This document shows, one piece after another, positions 1 through 8,239 of a stretch of 64,000 bases of DNA. The position numbers and the translations under genes are program-made. The notes below the pieces were generated by a model that saw nothing but the letters and a program-made list of their open reading frames with translations, did no database searches and had not been told where the DNA came from. Source of the DNA: Fervidibacter sinensis (GTDB taxonomy: Bacteria; Armatimonadota; Fervidibacteria; Fervidibacterales; Fervidibacteraceae); the NCBI GenBank assembly GCA_032161045.1, contig JAVHTH010000006.1; one strand, given 5' to 3'. Numbering within the stretch: the first letter of the stretch is position 1; each line of letters starts with the position of its first letter.

Positions 1-427
1 GGATTCGGCGCGGGATCAATCGGAAAGCGGCGGCGATACAACCTCTCTCCTTGTAAACATTCACACGAAAACGAGCCACATCTTGCAAAGCGTAAGAGAA
101 GTCAAGTTCCAAGGTGTTTTCAAACCGTTGGATTTGCTCGTCGGTCAGGATTTCATAAATGAGCCTTTGAGTTTGCTTTGGGGTGGCTGGCTGGAAATTT
201 GTGCGGTAAAGTTGACCGTCAATTCTCAGGATCGGTGGGACGCCAACGCAAAGGTGCAAGTCAGAGGCATTTCGTCGGACAACTTCCCTCAACAAGTCGT
301 CAATGTGAACATCATCCAAAGAGGGTAGTTCACGAGGAGGCGCAGGTGCAGGTCGCACCCCCACCCCTCCAACTCCCGTTTGTGTGGGTCTTTGCTGTTG
401 ATCCATCGGCGTCAGTTCTATCTCCAC
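1..427 (-). CDS. pilT: PilT, type IV pilus retraction ATPase (N-terminal fragment, cut by window edge)
   Basis: Hexameric motor that disassembles type IV pili at the inner membrane. About 142 codons are visible on the minus strand and the gene continues beyond base 1. After a Pro/Gly-rich leader (residues 8-32) comes the PilT N-domain with NASDLHL (from residue 53), PPILRIDG, LTDEQIQRFE and RFRVNVY, which are hallmark PilT/PilU segments. The Walker boxes would lie outside the window. The start is GTG at 427, preceded by AAAGGGGG; an in-frame ATG at 406 is an alternative. It lies downstream of pilB on the same strand, the usual motor-gene pairing. The family call is firm; PilT versus a PilU paralogue cannot be separated from the N-terminus. 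Confidence 0.88.
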   Translation of the reverse strand, partial: MEIELTPMDQQQRPTQTGVGGVGVRPAPAPPRELPSLDDVHIDDLLREVVRRNASDLHLCVGVPPILRIDGQLYRTNFQPATPKQTQRLIYEILTDEQIQRFENTLELDFSYALQDVARFRVNVYKERGCIAAAFRLIPRRI

Positions 428-542
428 TGCCTTTACCCCCTTTCTCAGTTTTGTCAACTGCTTGAACTTTTAAGCAATTGCCCACCTATACACGCTGAGC
501 GGCAAAAAACCAATATCTGACGCTGTGGCGAAATCTTCGCGA

Positions 543-2333
543 TTAGTAACCGACAGTCGTCACGACGCGCAAGACCTCTTGCGGCGTAGTAATTCCAGCC
601 AAAACTTTCCGCCACCCATCCCTTAACAAGGTAGTCATCCCTGAAGCGATAGCAGCATCGCGAATTTCCGAGATAGGAGCGCGCCTCAGAATCAGGTCAG
701 CAATTTCCGTGTTCATGACGAAAACTTCAAAGATGCCAATGCGCCCCTTATAGCCCGTGTATCGGCAAGTCTCACATCCACGCCCGCGATAAAGTTCCTT
801 GCCGTCAAGTTCACTCAAATCAACACCGAAGCGCATCAGGACTTCCTCCGGATATTTGTATGGCTCTTTGCAATTGGGGCAAATTCGCCGCGCCAAACGC
901 TGAGCGATGACTCCAATGACAGCAGCGGAAATGAGGAACGGCTCAACGCCCATTTCAATCAATCGGGTCGCAGCAGTTGGGGCGTCGTTGGTGTGAAGGG
1001 TTGAAAGGACCAAGTGACCGGTCAATGCCGCTTGGAAGGCAACATCGGCAGTTTCAAGGTCACGAATCTCACCTACCAAGATGATGTCGGGGTCTTGGCG
1101 CAAGAAAGCACGCAGCGCCGTCGCGAAAGTGACACCCGCTTTGCGGTTCACATGGACTTGGTTGATGCCCGGAACCTCATACTCAACAGGCTCCTCAATT
1201 GTCAAGATGTTGACCTCGTTGGTGTTCAGGCGGTGGAGAATTGAATACTGGGTTGTGGTCTTGCCTGACCCAGTTGGACCAGTGCTCAAAATCATGCCGT
1301 AAGGCTGGCTCATCAAGTATTCAACTTTCGCCAAGTCGTCTTCCCACAATCCGAGTTTCTCAAGACCCATCAAAGGTGAAGTCTGGTCAAGCAAACGAAG
1401 GACAGCCTTCTCACCGTTAACCGTTGGAATTGTTGAGATGCGAACATCAAACCGCTTCTTTTGCATCTCAATTCGCATTCTTCCGTCTTGAGGGACACGC
1501 TTTTCAGCGACATCCATGTCGCCCAAGATTTTAATGCGGGCAATTAAGGGCGCTGCTAACCACTTAGGCAACCGAAGGACCTCGTGCAAAATCCCGTCAA
1601 TTCGGAAGCGAACTCGGACACCGTTTTGGAGAGGCTCAATGTGGATGTCAGTTGCCTCGTTGCGAATTGCCTCACGAAGAATGGTGTCAACCAAGCGAAT
1701 GATAGGTGCCTCTTGTGCTGCTTCAACATCTGTTGCATCAACGCGAGCAACTTGCCCAGCCGATATTGTGGTTTCACCGCCATACCTTTCTGAGTCAATC
1801 TGCCTCAACAAGTCGTCCACGCTGAAGCCTATTCCCCCGCGTCCCCCAGCGGGCGGAACAGTAGTGGCAGGAGTAGGACCTTGTGCAGGCAATTCTTCCA
1901 ATGCAGCCTCAATCTGGGACTGACTGGCTAAGAGTGGAACAATAACTAAGCCGGTTCTCATCCTCAGTTCGTCAATGGTCACGATGTCGCGAGGGTTAAC
2001 CATAGCGATCCAAAGGCGGTTTTGTTCAATGCGGATAGGGATGCATTTCTTTTGTCGTAGGTAGTCGGCTGGGACTTTGCTCAAAACGACGCTGATTGCG
2101 CTTTCGTCAGGTCTGACCTTGTTAAGGTCAACATACTGGACATTGAGGAGTCGGGCTTGGGCAGCGAGCACATCCGTCTCGGAAGCGAACCCCAAGTCAA
2201 CGATGATGCGCTCTATCGGCTGCCCAATGGCTTGCTGCTGGGCTTGAAGGACAGCCTGAATTTGCTCGTCCGTCAACTTTCCTTGTTCCTTCAGAACATC
2301 CAACACGGTCCGGCGCATCGTTGGCGCTTGCAT
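543..2333 (-). CDS. pilB: PilB/GspE-family type IV pilus assembly ATPase
   Basis: Cytoplasmic ATPase that powers pilus extension (or type II secretion). It has an N-terminal MshEN/T2SSE_N-type domain (residues 1-150), a Pro/Gly linker near 150-170, and a C-terminal motor with Walker A GPTGSGKTTT at about 352, Walker B near ILVGEIRD, and a zinc-binding tetrad of two CxxC pairs (485-488 and 520-523) typical of PilB. At 596 residues it matches the family. The reading frame opens at GTG 2351, but GGGAGG lies inside that extension seven bases before ATG 2333, so the ATG is preferred. The neighbouring pilT supports a pilus role over general secretion. Confidence 0.93.
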   Translation of the reverse strand: MQAPTMRRTVLDVLKEQGKLTDEQIQAVLQAQQQAIGQPIERIIVDLGFASETDVLAAQARLLNVQYVDLNKVRPDESAISVVLSKVPADYLRQKKCIPIRIEQNRLWIAMVNPRDIVTIDELRMRTGLVIVPLLASQSQIEAALEELPAQGPTPATTVPPAGGRGGIGFSVDDLLRQIDSERYGGETTISAGQVARVDATDVEAAQEAPIIRLVDTILREAIRNEATDIHIEPLQNGVRVRFRIDGILHEVLRLPKWLAAPLIARIKILGDMDVAEKRVPQDGRMRIEMQKKRFDVRISTIPTVNGEKAVLRLLDQTSPLMGLEKLGLWEDDLAKVEYLMSQPYGMILSTGPTGSGKTTTQYSILHRLNTNEVNILTIEEPVEYEVPGINQVHVNRKAGVTFATALRAFLRQDPDIILVGEIRDLETADVAFQAALTGHLVLSTLHTNDAPTAATRLIEMGVEPFLISAAVIGVIAQRLARRICPNCKEPYKYPEEVLMRFGVDLSELDGKELYRGRGCETCRYTGYKGRIGIFEVFVMNTEIADLILRRAPISEIRDAAIASGMTTLLRDGWRKVLAGITTPQEVLRVVTTVGY

Positions 2334-2432
2334 CGCCAACACCTCCCACACTTTTGTGGGTGCAGGGCAAACACCACTTTCAATTATGCCCTGCCAACCT
2401 GTGATTTTAAGACGCCCTAACTCAAATCGCTA

Positions 2433-3212
2433 CTACTTTGATGGCTCAAAGGGGAACCACTCGTCTATCGGGGTTTGAGCGAGCGCGACCAAAAAGTCAG
2501 CAATCCGCTCAACAATCAGGCTTATGTAGCGTTCCCCTTTCTCCGCCGTCGCTTTTCTCGGGTCTCCATGCCCAGAATTCTTCGTTAACCTTTCCCAAGG
2601 TCTCGTTGTCCATGCCCATCCCTTTGCGAGGGCTTCCATGCGAAACGGTCTAACTGCCCCATCATCGGCATCTTGAAGGTGAACCAAATCAGGGATGAGA
2701 GCCATGCAAACACTCGTTTCCATCTCGCCAGAGTGGTCACCGACTTCTTCAAAAATTTCCTTCGCCTTGTCGCTTCCAACCTGCCACCAGTTCACGAGGA
2801 ATATCCAAACCTTCGTCCTCCCATAAAGGTCGCGCAACCCGCCTACAAAATCGTTGCCACCGTGACCGTTGAGTAAAACGAGTTTGTAAACTCCGTGCCT
2901 TTCAAGGGAGAAAACGATGTCCCGAACTATTTGGTTTAGTGTCTCCTGCCGAACATGGATGGTCATGGGGAAAGCAAGGAGGTTTGAATCCACTCCGTAA
3001 GGGATTGCGGGCAAAAGCAGAACTTTCGCTCCCCGTTCATAAGCGATGGAACAAGCCCTCTCCGCAATTGCGACCGCCTCGTAAGTATCAGCACCGTAAG
3101 GCAAATGAAGCCCGTGAGGCTCACAGGCTCCTATGGGCAAAACCGCCACTTCAGGAACCCCAGTCTCACGCACCACTTTCAAAGTGATTTCCGAAAGACA
3201 CCAAGGTCTCAC
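2433..3212 (-). CDS. Creatininase-family metal-dependent amidohydrolase
   Basis: Member of the creatinine amidohydrolase fold, which also includes MftE and formamide hydrolases. Metal-ligand motifs are visible: GACEPHG (E31, H33), GAD (D42), NGHGGN (115-120) and GDHSGEMETS (H160, E163/E165). The frame extends to ATG 3266, but GGAGG lies nine bases before GTG 3212, and the family alignment also begins there, giving 259 residues. The substrate cannot be read from sequence; creatinine is unlikely in an environmental bacterium, and a cyclic-amide or peptide-cleaving role is equally possible. It stands alone between pilB and a divergent thioredoxin gene. Confidence 0.82.
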   Translation of the reverse strand: MRPWCLSEITLKVVRETGVPEVAVLPIGACEPHGLHLPYGADTYEAVAIAERACSIAYERGAKVLLLPAIPYGVDSNLLAFPMTIHVRQETLNQIVRDIVFSLERHGVYKLVLLNGHGGNDFVGGLRDLYGRTKVWIFLVNWWQVGSDKAKEIFEEVGDHSGEMETSVCMALIPDLVHLQDADDGAVRPFRMEALAKGWAWTTRPWERLTKNSGHGDPRKATAEKGERYISLIVERIADFLVALAQTPIDEWFPFEPSK

Positions 3213-3286
3213 AATCCCTCGCCTCCAGAATCCTGACAACGCTTCACACCCACAACTATAGAACATTCGCCCGTTACCTGCTACCC

Positions 3287-3315
3287 TTGACTGTGCTCAA
3301 ATCCATTGGCACAAT
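3287..3315 (+). promoter_or_regulatory. Possible sigma-70-type promoter for the thioredoxin-like gene
   Basis: TTGACT (3287-3292), a 17-base spacer, then CACAAT (3310-3315; 4 of 6 matches to TATAAT), about 33 bases before the GTG start at 3349 and its AAAGGAGG site. Spacing is ideal but the -10 box is weak, so this is tentative. Confidence 0.35.
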
Positions 3316-3348
3316 AAAGGCAAGGCAACAACAAAGGAGGTCATCAAT

Positions 3349-3894
3349 GTGAAGCGAGTTTGGCTTGCTGTGGGAATTAGCACACTGTTTGCGATAGTTT
3401 CCGCTTTTGGCACTTTAAAGGAAGGCAAACCAATTCCTTCTTTCCAAACAACGCTGCTGGACGGGAAAGTGGTTGTGGTGCGAGTTGACAAAGAGACACT
3501 GAGCGTTCAGATCAAAGACCGAAAAGGCAACAAAACTTTGAAGCCAAAAGTTCTCGTTTTGGATTTCTGGGCGACATGGTGCCCACCTTGCCAAGTTACG
3601 AGCAAGTGGCTCAGCCAACTGCATCACAAATACCAAAAGAAGGGCGTGCTCATCCTCGGCATTAGTGTAGACGAGGATGGGCGAGCATCCGTTGCACCGT
3701 TTGTCAAGGAAGAAAAAACGCCATACTTGGTGGCGTTAGATCCTAAAGCGGAAGTTGCCAATCGCTTCAAGATTGAAGGGTTGCCGACACTATACTTTGT
3801 TAACGAGAAGGGTGTCATCGTCCGAGTGATTGAAGGGATGCCCGGAGGTTTGAAGGAATTGGAGAGGGCTCTTCAAGCGGCGGGTATCCGTTAG
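3349..3894 (+). CDS. TlpA/ResA-like secreted thioredoxin-fold protein
   Basis: Thiol-disulfide oxidoreductase expected on the outer face of the cytoplasmic membrane. A hydrophobic N-terminal segment (residues 3-20) acts as signal or anchor, and a redox CPPC motif at 78-81 follows the FWATW strand. The cis-Pro loop is visible as EGLPTLYFV. An extra basic stretch of about 30 residues (about 42-66) precedes the core strand. GTG at 3349 is chosen because AAAGGAGG lies about eight bases upstream; an ATG two bases earlier runs straight into a stop. Cytochrome-c maturation or disulfide reduction are family roles; the genomic context gives no partner. Confidence 0.85.
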   Translation: MKRVWLAVGISTLFAIVSAFGTLKEGKPIPSFQTTLLDGKVVVVRVDKETLSVQIKDRKGNKTLKPKVLVLDFWATWCPPCQVTSKWLSQLHHKYQKKGVLILGISVDEDGRASVAPFVKEEKTPYLVALDPKAEVANRFKIEGLPTLYFVNEKGVIVRVIEGMPGGLKELERALQAAGIR

Positions 3895-3952
3895 ACCTCC
3901 GCTACCCTACAAAGCACTGCAACCGCTTTCCCGTCCTCAGCGAGTAACGGAG

Positions 3953-4768
3953 GTGACCAATCTAATGCTGCATAACTACCTATCGCTGCTGAAGAGGGTT
4001 CGTGTGATTGTCTTCCACTCCGAAAACGAAGCCAACCTTGCGGAATTAGGACAAAGGTGGCTACGCAATCATTTTCAACCCATGGAAGTGGGTGTTTTGC
4101 CCAGCAACAGTTCGTCGGATTTCGGAATACCGGTCAATTACCCTCAAGGAAGCACTGCAAGGGTTTTCACAGAACTCTCGCCAGATGTGCCCGCAGAGGT
4201 TCGTGATGCTATAGTTTTGTCAAGTTGCTACATCGCTCCCTTGATTGTTTTGGGCGACCAAGGCTGGAGCAGACTATCGCCCCATACTTTCTGGGTGCGA
4301 AGGGTAACAAGGCTCCCTGACGAGACAGAAACGCTGAAAACCTTGCTCTTGACAATAAATGCTGAGGCTCAATGGTTTCCGATGGCTCGCGAAGCCTACC
4401 ATGTGATTCAGGATTACTTGCACGGCGAATTGCAACCAGACGCCCTTGACATCTTGGTGGAGAAGCGTCGCATCCAAATTACGCAGGAAGCAGAGCGACT
4501 TTTCGGCGCCATCCCTAAAACCGAAAACGGTTATCCGTTCCTTTTCGTCGCTGATCCTCTCAGGCTGATTGTCCCTTGGATGCAAAAGATGAAACGCTCA
4601 CTCCTTGCAGAACTGCCTTGGGACGAATTTGTGAGTGCAGGATTGGGGTTTGCTGTCGGCATGGTCATTGCTCCAGAAAACCTTCGCAGGTTCTTAAAGC
4701 AAGAACACCCTGATCGGCGCCACCATGCCGTTCCTCGGTCCCACCAACAACGAGCCCGTTACAGGTGA
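3953..4768 (+). CDS. Unrecognised protein with a possibly frameshifted C-terminus
   Basis: I do not recognise a family. The 271-residue product is mostly mixed alpha/beta, without signal peptide or membrane segment. The start could be GTG 3953 or ATG 3965; the only ribosome-site-like sequence, CGGAGG, is 11 bases before the ATG. From about residue 245 the product becomes Arg/His-rich with low complexity. In the same stretch the other two frames read plausible protein-like segments (TLIGATMPFLGPTNNEP, then NIGRYALIPDLTISLP up to 4855), suggesting that the original 3' end was altered by indels or joined to remnants of another gene. Convergent with the glycosyltransferase. Confidence 0.55.
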   Translation: MTNLMLHNYLSLLKRVRVIVFHSENEANLAELGQRWLRNHFQPMEVGVLPSNSSSDFGIPVNYPQGSTARVFTELSPDVPAEVRDAIVLSSCYIAPLIVLGDQGWSRLSPHTFWVRRVTRLPDETETLKTLLLTINAEAQWFPMAREAYHVIQDYLHGELQPDALDILVEKRRIQITQEAERLFGAIPKTENGYPFLFVADPLRLIVPWMQKMKRSLLAELPWDEFVSAGLGFAVGMVIAPENLRRFLKQEHPDRRHHAVPRSHQQRARYR

Positions 4769-4851
4769 AACCCGTGGGAGTTCAACATTGGGCGTTATGC
4801 GTTGATTCCCGACCTCACTATCAGCCTGCCGCAACAGGCTAATGGTTCGCC
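4769..4851 (+). pseudogene. Gene remnant between two convergent genes
   Basis: The frames that do not encode the end of the upstream gene carry protein-like text that breaks off in stops: one ends at 4804 and another reads NIGRYALIPDLTISLPQQANG up to a TAG near 4855. Neither has a start. I read this as debris of a lost gene or of the true 3' end of the upstream gene. Weak evidence. Confidence 0.25.
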
Positions 4852-5553
4852 TTAGGTGTTTGACACCGCTTTTTTACTTTTCAACAGTCGCGGAATTGTT
4901 GCCCAAAAAATGTCCCAAAACTGCTTGGCTCGGTGAATGAAGCCGCGCCAATTTTTCCCTAACGCTCTGTGCGAAAGAGTGGTGGGAACTTCCATAACGC
5001 GGAAGCCCGCCTTAATTGCATCAATTGTCAAGACGGTCTCAACTGCGTAGCCATCGGCGATTGAAACTTTTTCTAAAACGCTGCGCTTTATCGCCCTTTG
5101 CCCCGAGAGCGGAGCGGAAGCAACGAAACCTGTGGCTGTTCTGATTGCCCACGCTGAGAACTTCTTGACAAAACCGAACCCACCACCCGCTGGGTCAGGC
5201 GGGGGTGCTGCAATTGCCATGTCAGTTTCGCCGTTAATAACGGGCTTCACAAGTTCCCACATCCCTGACGCCGTTTCTCCCAAATCCGCATCAACGAACA
5301 AAAGCACATTGCCTGTTGCCTCGCTAATTCCCTTACGCAACGCGGCGCCTTTCCCACCGTGTCGGCGCAACCGAATGACTTTCGTTGCCCCTGCCCGTTT
5401 TGCCACCTCGCTTGTTTCGTCTTTTGAAGCATCATCAACAACCACGATTTCCACTTTGCCAATTTCCTTTGGCTTGCTTTCCAGTAAGGCTTTAATCGTC
5501 AACCCAATCCTGTCCGCTTCGTTTCTCGCGGGGATGATGACGGAAACTTTCAT
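4852..5553 (-). CDS. Family 2 glycosyltransferase (polyprenyl-phosphate glycosyltransferase-like)
   Basis: Inverting GT-A glycosyltransferase of about 233 residues, the size of soluble dolichyl/undecaprenyl-phosphate glycosyltransferases. It has SVIIPARNEA at the N-terminus (nucleotide binding), VVDDASKD (39-45), the metal-binding DAD at 88-90, and SGQRAIKR for acceptor recognition; no C-terminal membrane helices are present. ATG 5553 is preceded by AGGGGTGAGCGAAGG. It probably transfers a sugar from a nucleotide donor to a lipid carrier or small acceptor at the inner membrane; donor and acceptor are unknown. It is alone, with a 555-base repeat-rich gap upstream. Confidence 0.82.
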   Translation of the reverse strand: MKVSVIIPARNEADRIGLTIKALLESKPKEIGKVEIVVVDDASKDETSEVAKRAGATKVIRLRRHGGKGAALRKGISEATGNVLLFVDADLGETASGMWELVKPVINGETDMAIAAPPPDPAGGGFGFVKKFSAWAIRTATGFVASAPLSGQRAIKRSVLEKVSIADGYAVETVLTIDAIKAGFRVMEVPTTLSHRALGKNWRGFIHRAKQFWDIFWATIPRLLKSKKAVSNT

Positions 5554-5706
5554 CCTTCGCTCACCCCTTGACAGAAATGGAGTTTAAGGCAAAGAAAAAC
5601 GGCTCTATAGAGATCCTGTTCACAAAAGTCCATTCTACGGGCTAAAAACCCATAGTCGCTGACAAACTTGAATGGCGTGCCTCCGGCGTGCCGAATTCCC
5701 TTGTAG

Positions 5707-5761
5707 GGCAGGGTTTTACACCCTGCCGACGAATTTTTTCGGCGCGGTGTGAAACCGCGCC
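5707..5761. repeat. Pair of perfect 7-bp stem hairpins
   Basis: GGCAGGG/CCCTGCC (5707-5713 with 5721-5727, 7-base loop) and GGCGCGG/CCGCGCC (5741-5747 with 5755-5761, 7-base loop). Neither is followed by a T-run, so they look like REP-type elements rather than terminators. Confidence 0.65.
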
Positions 5762-5783
5762 ATACATTAAGCCGAATTTCATC

Positions 5784-5850
5784 TCGGTCGGGTAGGAGCC
5801 CAACCCTCCGAAACAACAATTTTCGGCTCGGCAGGAGCAGAGCCCTCCGA
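5784..5850 (-). repeat. Two units of the GAGCC-hairpin interspersed repeat
   Basis: Units at about 5784-5810 and 5821-5850 share the core CGGCAGGAGC..AGCCCTCCGA, the reverse complement of the GGGAGGGCGAGGCTCCTGCCGAG unit found many times between 52 and 61 kb. The core can fold as GGCTC-N5-GAGCC. Confidence 0.6.
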
Positions 5851-5885
5851 TTTCGCCGAATAGATTTGGTGCTCGTTTCCTTCGT

Positions 5886-6048
5886 CATCAATCACCATCT
5901 GAAGACAGTGGCACAGGTGGGTTTCTTGTCTGACTGTCAGTCAGTAAGACAGAAAAGGGTGGGTAAGTCTCCTGCCGAACCTAAAGGCTCAGAGATGCGC
6001 CCTCCCATTTTCGTCATCAACCACTGGTTTAAGTCAGTGACATGGGCA
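5886..6048. repeat. Two copies of a CGTCATCAAC..CAGTGGCATGG-type repeat
   Basis: Copies at about 5886-5916 and 6011-6048 share GTCATCAACCACTGGTTTAAG and CAGTGRCA with sites at 9822-9852 and, inverted, 30375-30406. This is a second short interspersed family, always intergenic in this window. Confidence 0.5.
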
Positions 6049-6108
6049 GTTGAGTATCAACAAACTTTGGCTCGCTTTAGAAAGGAATTTTTGCAAAGCC
6101 GAGAAAAC

Positions 6109-7191
6109 TCAAGGCTTCAACCTTCTCACCAATTCGCGAATTCGCTGCCGAAGTGATGCTGGGTCTTCGCGGTAAAGGGGTTCAAGGTAAGCGGCGCAGG
6201 CGTATTCAGCCTCCCCTACCCAATCCAACGACAAAGCGAGGTAGTAACGAACGAAAGGGTGACTGGTGTCGCTTTTCATCAACCGAGCAACTGCATCTCT
6301 AATTTTCTGTTGCCTCACCAACAATGCCCCGCAAACCCAAGCCTTTTCAGGCACAACTTCCGGCACTTCATTCAAAACCTGCTCAGCCTGATCCCAAAAT
6401 CCACCTTCCAGTAAGGCAACTGCCCAGAGCAACTTCGCCCAAACATCCTTGGGTCTGAGTTGCGATGCTGTTCCCAAAAGTTTCGCTGCTGCTTCCCACT
6501 CCCCATCCTCTATCAACCTTTCCCCACGCCAGCGGAACAAAAGCCCGACGAATGAACTGATCAGCGGGAATTTGAGCCAATTTGGAACGGAAGGGAAGAT
6601 CGCGCCTTTTTCTGTGTCCCGCTGCATAACCAACCTTTCCAGATGAAGGACCAAGCGCGCTTGCAGGTAGGGGTCATCGGCAACGGGAGTTCTTTTCAAA
6701 ATGTCAAGGGCTTCTTCCACTTGCTCCTTTTGAAACAACACGAAAGCCAACCAACTTTGGGCGACTATGTTTTTGGAAGAGAGCGCAATCGCTTGGCGAA
6801 GTAGTTGCTCGGCTTCATCCCATTTCCCCCTAAGTGCCATCAATTTCCCCGCCAGCGTCCAGAAAGCGGGATTGTTCGGGGCTAACTCGGTTGCCCTCAG
6901 TAAGTGTCTGCGGGCTGTGACCGGGTGACCGAGGTGCCAGTGAGCCCATCCAAGGTGAACTTGAACGAATGGGTCTTCATCCAAAACTCGGGCAACTTGC
7001 TCTAAAATTTGAGCGGCTCGTTGATATTTGCCGCGATGAAGGGTGATGACTGCTATGTGAAAGAGCAGCCTCGCTTTCAGCCTTTGCCAAACTTGTTCCA
7101 ATTTCTGCTGCCATTTTGGTTTGAAGCGCACCCCTTTTCGTTTGCTCGTTTGCCTTTTTCTGCCCTCAGGGGAAAACGCTGCTAACGACAT
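6109..7191 (-). CDS. Tetratricopeptide-repeat protein
   Basis: A 360-residue helical repeat protein. Clear TPR units run from about residue 55 to 170 (GKYQRAAQILEQV, GHPVTARRHLLRATELAPNN, GKWDEAEQLLRQAIALS) and again at about 225-300 (GEWEAAAKLLGTASQLRPKD). A basic N-terminus (KRKGVRFKPK) is followed by a short hydrophobic patch near 42-50, too weak for a secure membrane call. The start overlaps the end of the archaemetzincin gene by ten bases, so the two are co-transcribed. TPRs mediate protein-protein contacts; the partner is unknown. Confidence 0.8.
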   Translation of the reverse strand: MSLAAFSPEGRKRQTSKRKGVRFKPKWQQKLEQVWQRLKARLLFHIAVITLHRGKYQRAAQILEQVARVLDEDPFVQVHLGWAHWHLGHPVTARRHLLRATELAPNNPAFWTLAGKLMALRGKWDEAEQLLRQAIALSSKNIVAQSWLAFVLFQKEQVEEALDILKRTPVADDPYLQARLVLHLERLVMQRDTEKGAIFPSVPNWLKFPLISSFVGLLFRWRGERLIEDGEWEAAAKLLGTASQLRPKDVWAKLLWAVALLEGGFWDQAEQVLNEVPEVVPEKAWVCGALLVRQQKIRDAVARLMKSDTSHPFVRYYLALSLDWVGEAEYACAAYLEPLYREDPASLRQRIRELVRRLKP

Positions 7192-7760
7192 CGTGGACGG
7201 TCGCCTCCGTTATAGTCTTCCTGCCTCGCCTCGCTACATTGCTGCTGCCACGAAACTAACAGCCGTTGGTAGCACTTTAAGCAAAACTTGGGTCCCTTTC
7301 GGTCGGTGTCTGCAAGCGTGTTGCTGAAAGCAGCAACGCAAGTTGGGTCAGGGCAGTGAGGTAAACCTAAAGTGTGTCCAAGTTCATGCAGAACTTCCTT
7401 CAGCGCTCTCAATTCGGTGACTTCGGCGTTATGGTCTATCAACCTCGCAGTTGAAATGACAGCCCTTTGACCATCAATTTCGGCGACGCCGAAGACGAAG
7501 TTGAAAGGCGGAACAACCAAATCAACATTCGTGACGCCAACAATTCGGTCAAAACCCTGCGGAACTACCAAATGAGCCAGCAAGACATTTGCCAACCATT
7601 GCCTTCTCGGCGTGATTGCCCCCGGAGGGAGCGGAACCGCTTTGGGCGAAACTTGACATTCCACGAATGGCAAGTGTTGCGGCAAGCGAATGGCAAGACG
7701 CGCCAGCAACTGCCAGTCACCTTCACCAATTGGCTGCAACATAACTCTCATTGAACGCAT
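7182..7760 (-). CDS. amzA: Archaemetzincin-like zinc metallopeptidase
   Basis: Zinc peptidase of the archaemetzincin (M54) family. The signature HELGHTLGLPHC (about residues 125-136) supplies three His ligands and the catalytic Glu; the family's extra cysteines are present as CPDPTC and, after DTDRKGPKF, CLKC. The position usually occupied by Met after CV reads Ala (CVAAF), an unusual Met-turn. The frame opens at 7784, but ATG 7760 shares its A with the TGA of the upstream gene, suggesting coupled translation; ATG 7751 (MRVMLQPIG) is also possible. Archaemetzincins are common in archaea and vertebrates and patchy in bacteria. Physiological substrate unknown. Confidence 0.82.
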   Translation of the reverse strand: MRSMRVMLQPIGEGDWQLLARLAIRLPQHLPFVECQVSPKAVPLPPGAITPRRQWLANVLLAHLVVPQGFDRIVGVTNVDLVVPPFNFVFGVAEIDGQRAVISTARLIDHNAEVTELRALKEVLHELGHTLGLPHCPDPTCVAAFSNTLADTDRKGPKFCLKCYQRLLVSWQQQCSEARQEDYNGGDRPRCR

Positions 7761-8224
7761 CAACGCTTTCGCCCCTTTTGCCATTGATTTTCAGAGTAGC
7801 GGCAAAGAAGGTAACCGACGATTGCGCCTATGCAGGCGACGGTTGTTGTCCAAACCCAACTCAGTCCCATCAACACTGTCCAGAATGCACCAATGCCAGC
7901 GCAAAAAATCACTATCCAAAACCGCTCCCACGCCACCCTTTCCTTTGTCGCCAGCGATTTTGCCCTCGCCCAAGCGGAAAGACTGCTACCCAAAACTATG
8001 ATGACGACGAGGACAGGCGAACGAAATTCCTTTACATGTGCCAGCAAGGCGATGGCGATGAACAAACCGGAAGCCCCAGCGAGTAAAGCCAAACCCATGT
8101 CCGTCATTATTCCGGTCTCAAGGGGCGTCAACAATTTTGTCAAGTCCGCTCCGCAGTTCGGGCATTTAGAGAGAGTTGCACCTTCCTTGAGCACCCCTTG
8201 ACAGTTTGGGCACCGCAGTAGCAA
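7760..8224 (-). CDS. Zinc-ribbon membrane protein of unknown function
   Basis: A 154-residue protein with an N-terminal zinc ribbon (C5, C8, C21, C24) and about four predicted membrane helices (residues 38-62, 68-84, 101-118, 121-142). The start is TTG 8224, nine bases after AAAGGAGG. It heads a cluster with the archaemetzincin and TPR genes: its stop overlaps the next start, so the three are probably one transcript. Zinc-ribbon-plus-TM proteins of this type are widespread and uncharacterised; I cannot assign a role. Confidence 0.65.
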   Translation of the reverse strand: MLLRCPNCQGVLKEGATLSKCPNCGADLTKLLTPLETGIMTDMGLALLAGASGLFIAIALLAHVKEFRSPVLVVIIVLGSSLSAWARAKSLATKERVAWERFWIVIFCAGIGAFWTVLMGLSWVWTTTVACIGAIVGYLLCRYSENQWQKGRKR

Positions 8225-8239
8225 CTTTCTTCACCTCCT

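Larger units (their letters stand above)
5554..6108. other. Repeat-rich intergenic region without a supported gene
   Basis: Open frames occur on both strands here, but they are made of repeat units and resemble no protein. The region holds two strong hairpins (5707-5761), two hairpin-type repeat units (5784-5850), two copies of a GTCATCAACCACTGG-type repeat (about 5886-6048) and a short CTGACTGTCAGTCAG palindrome near 5930. It reads as a repeat sink between two minus-strand genes. Confidence 0.6.

Noticed and set aside
83..465. Plus-strand open frames at the left edge
   Set aside because: They are shadows of pilT: the minus strand reads the PilT N-domain without interruption.
5550..6156. Open frames on both strands in the gap before the TPR gene
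   Set aside because: They consist of hairpin and CGTCATCAAC repeat units and show no protein family or ribosome site.
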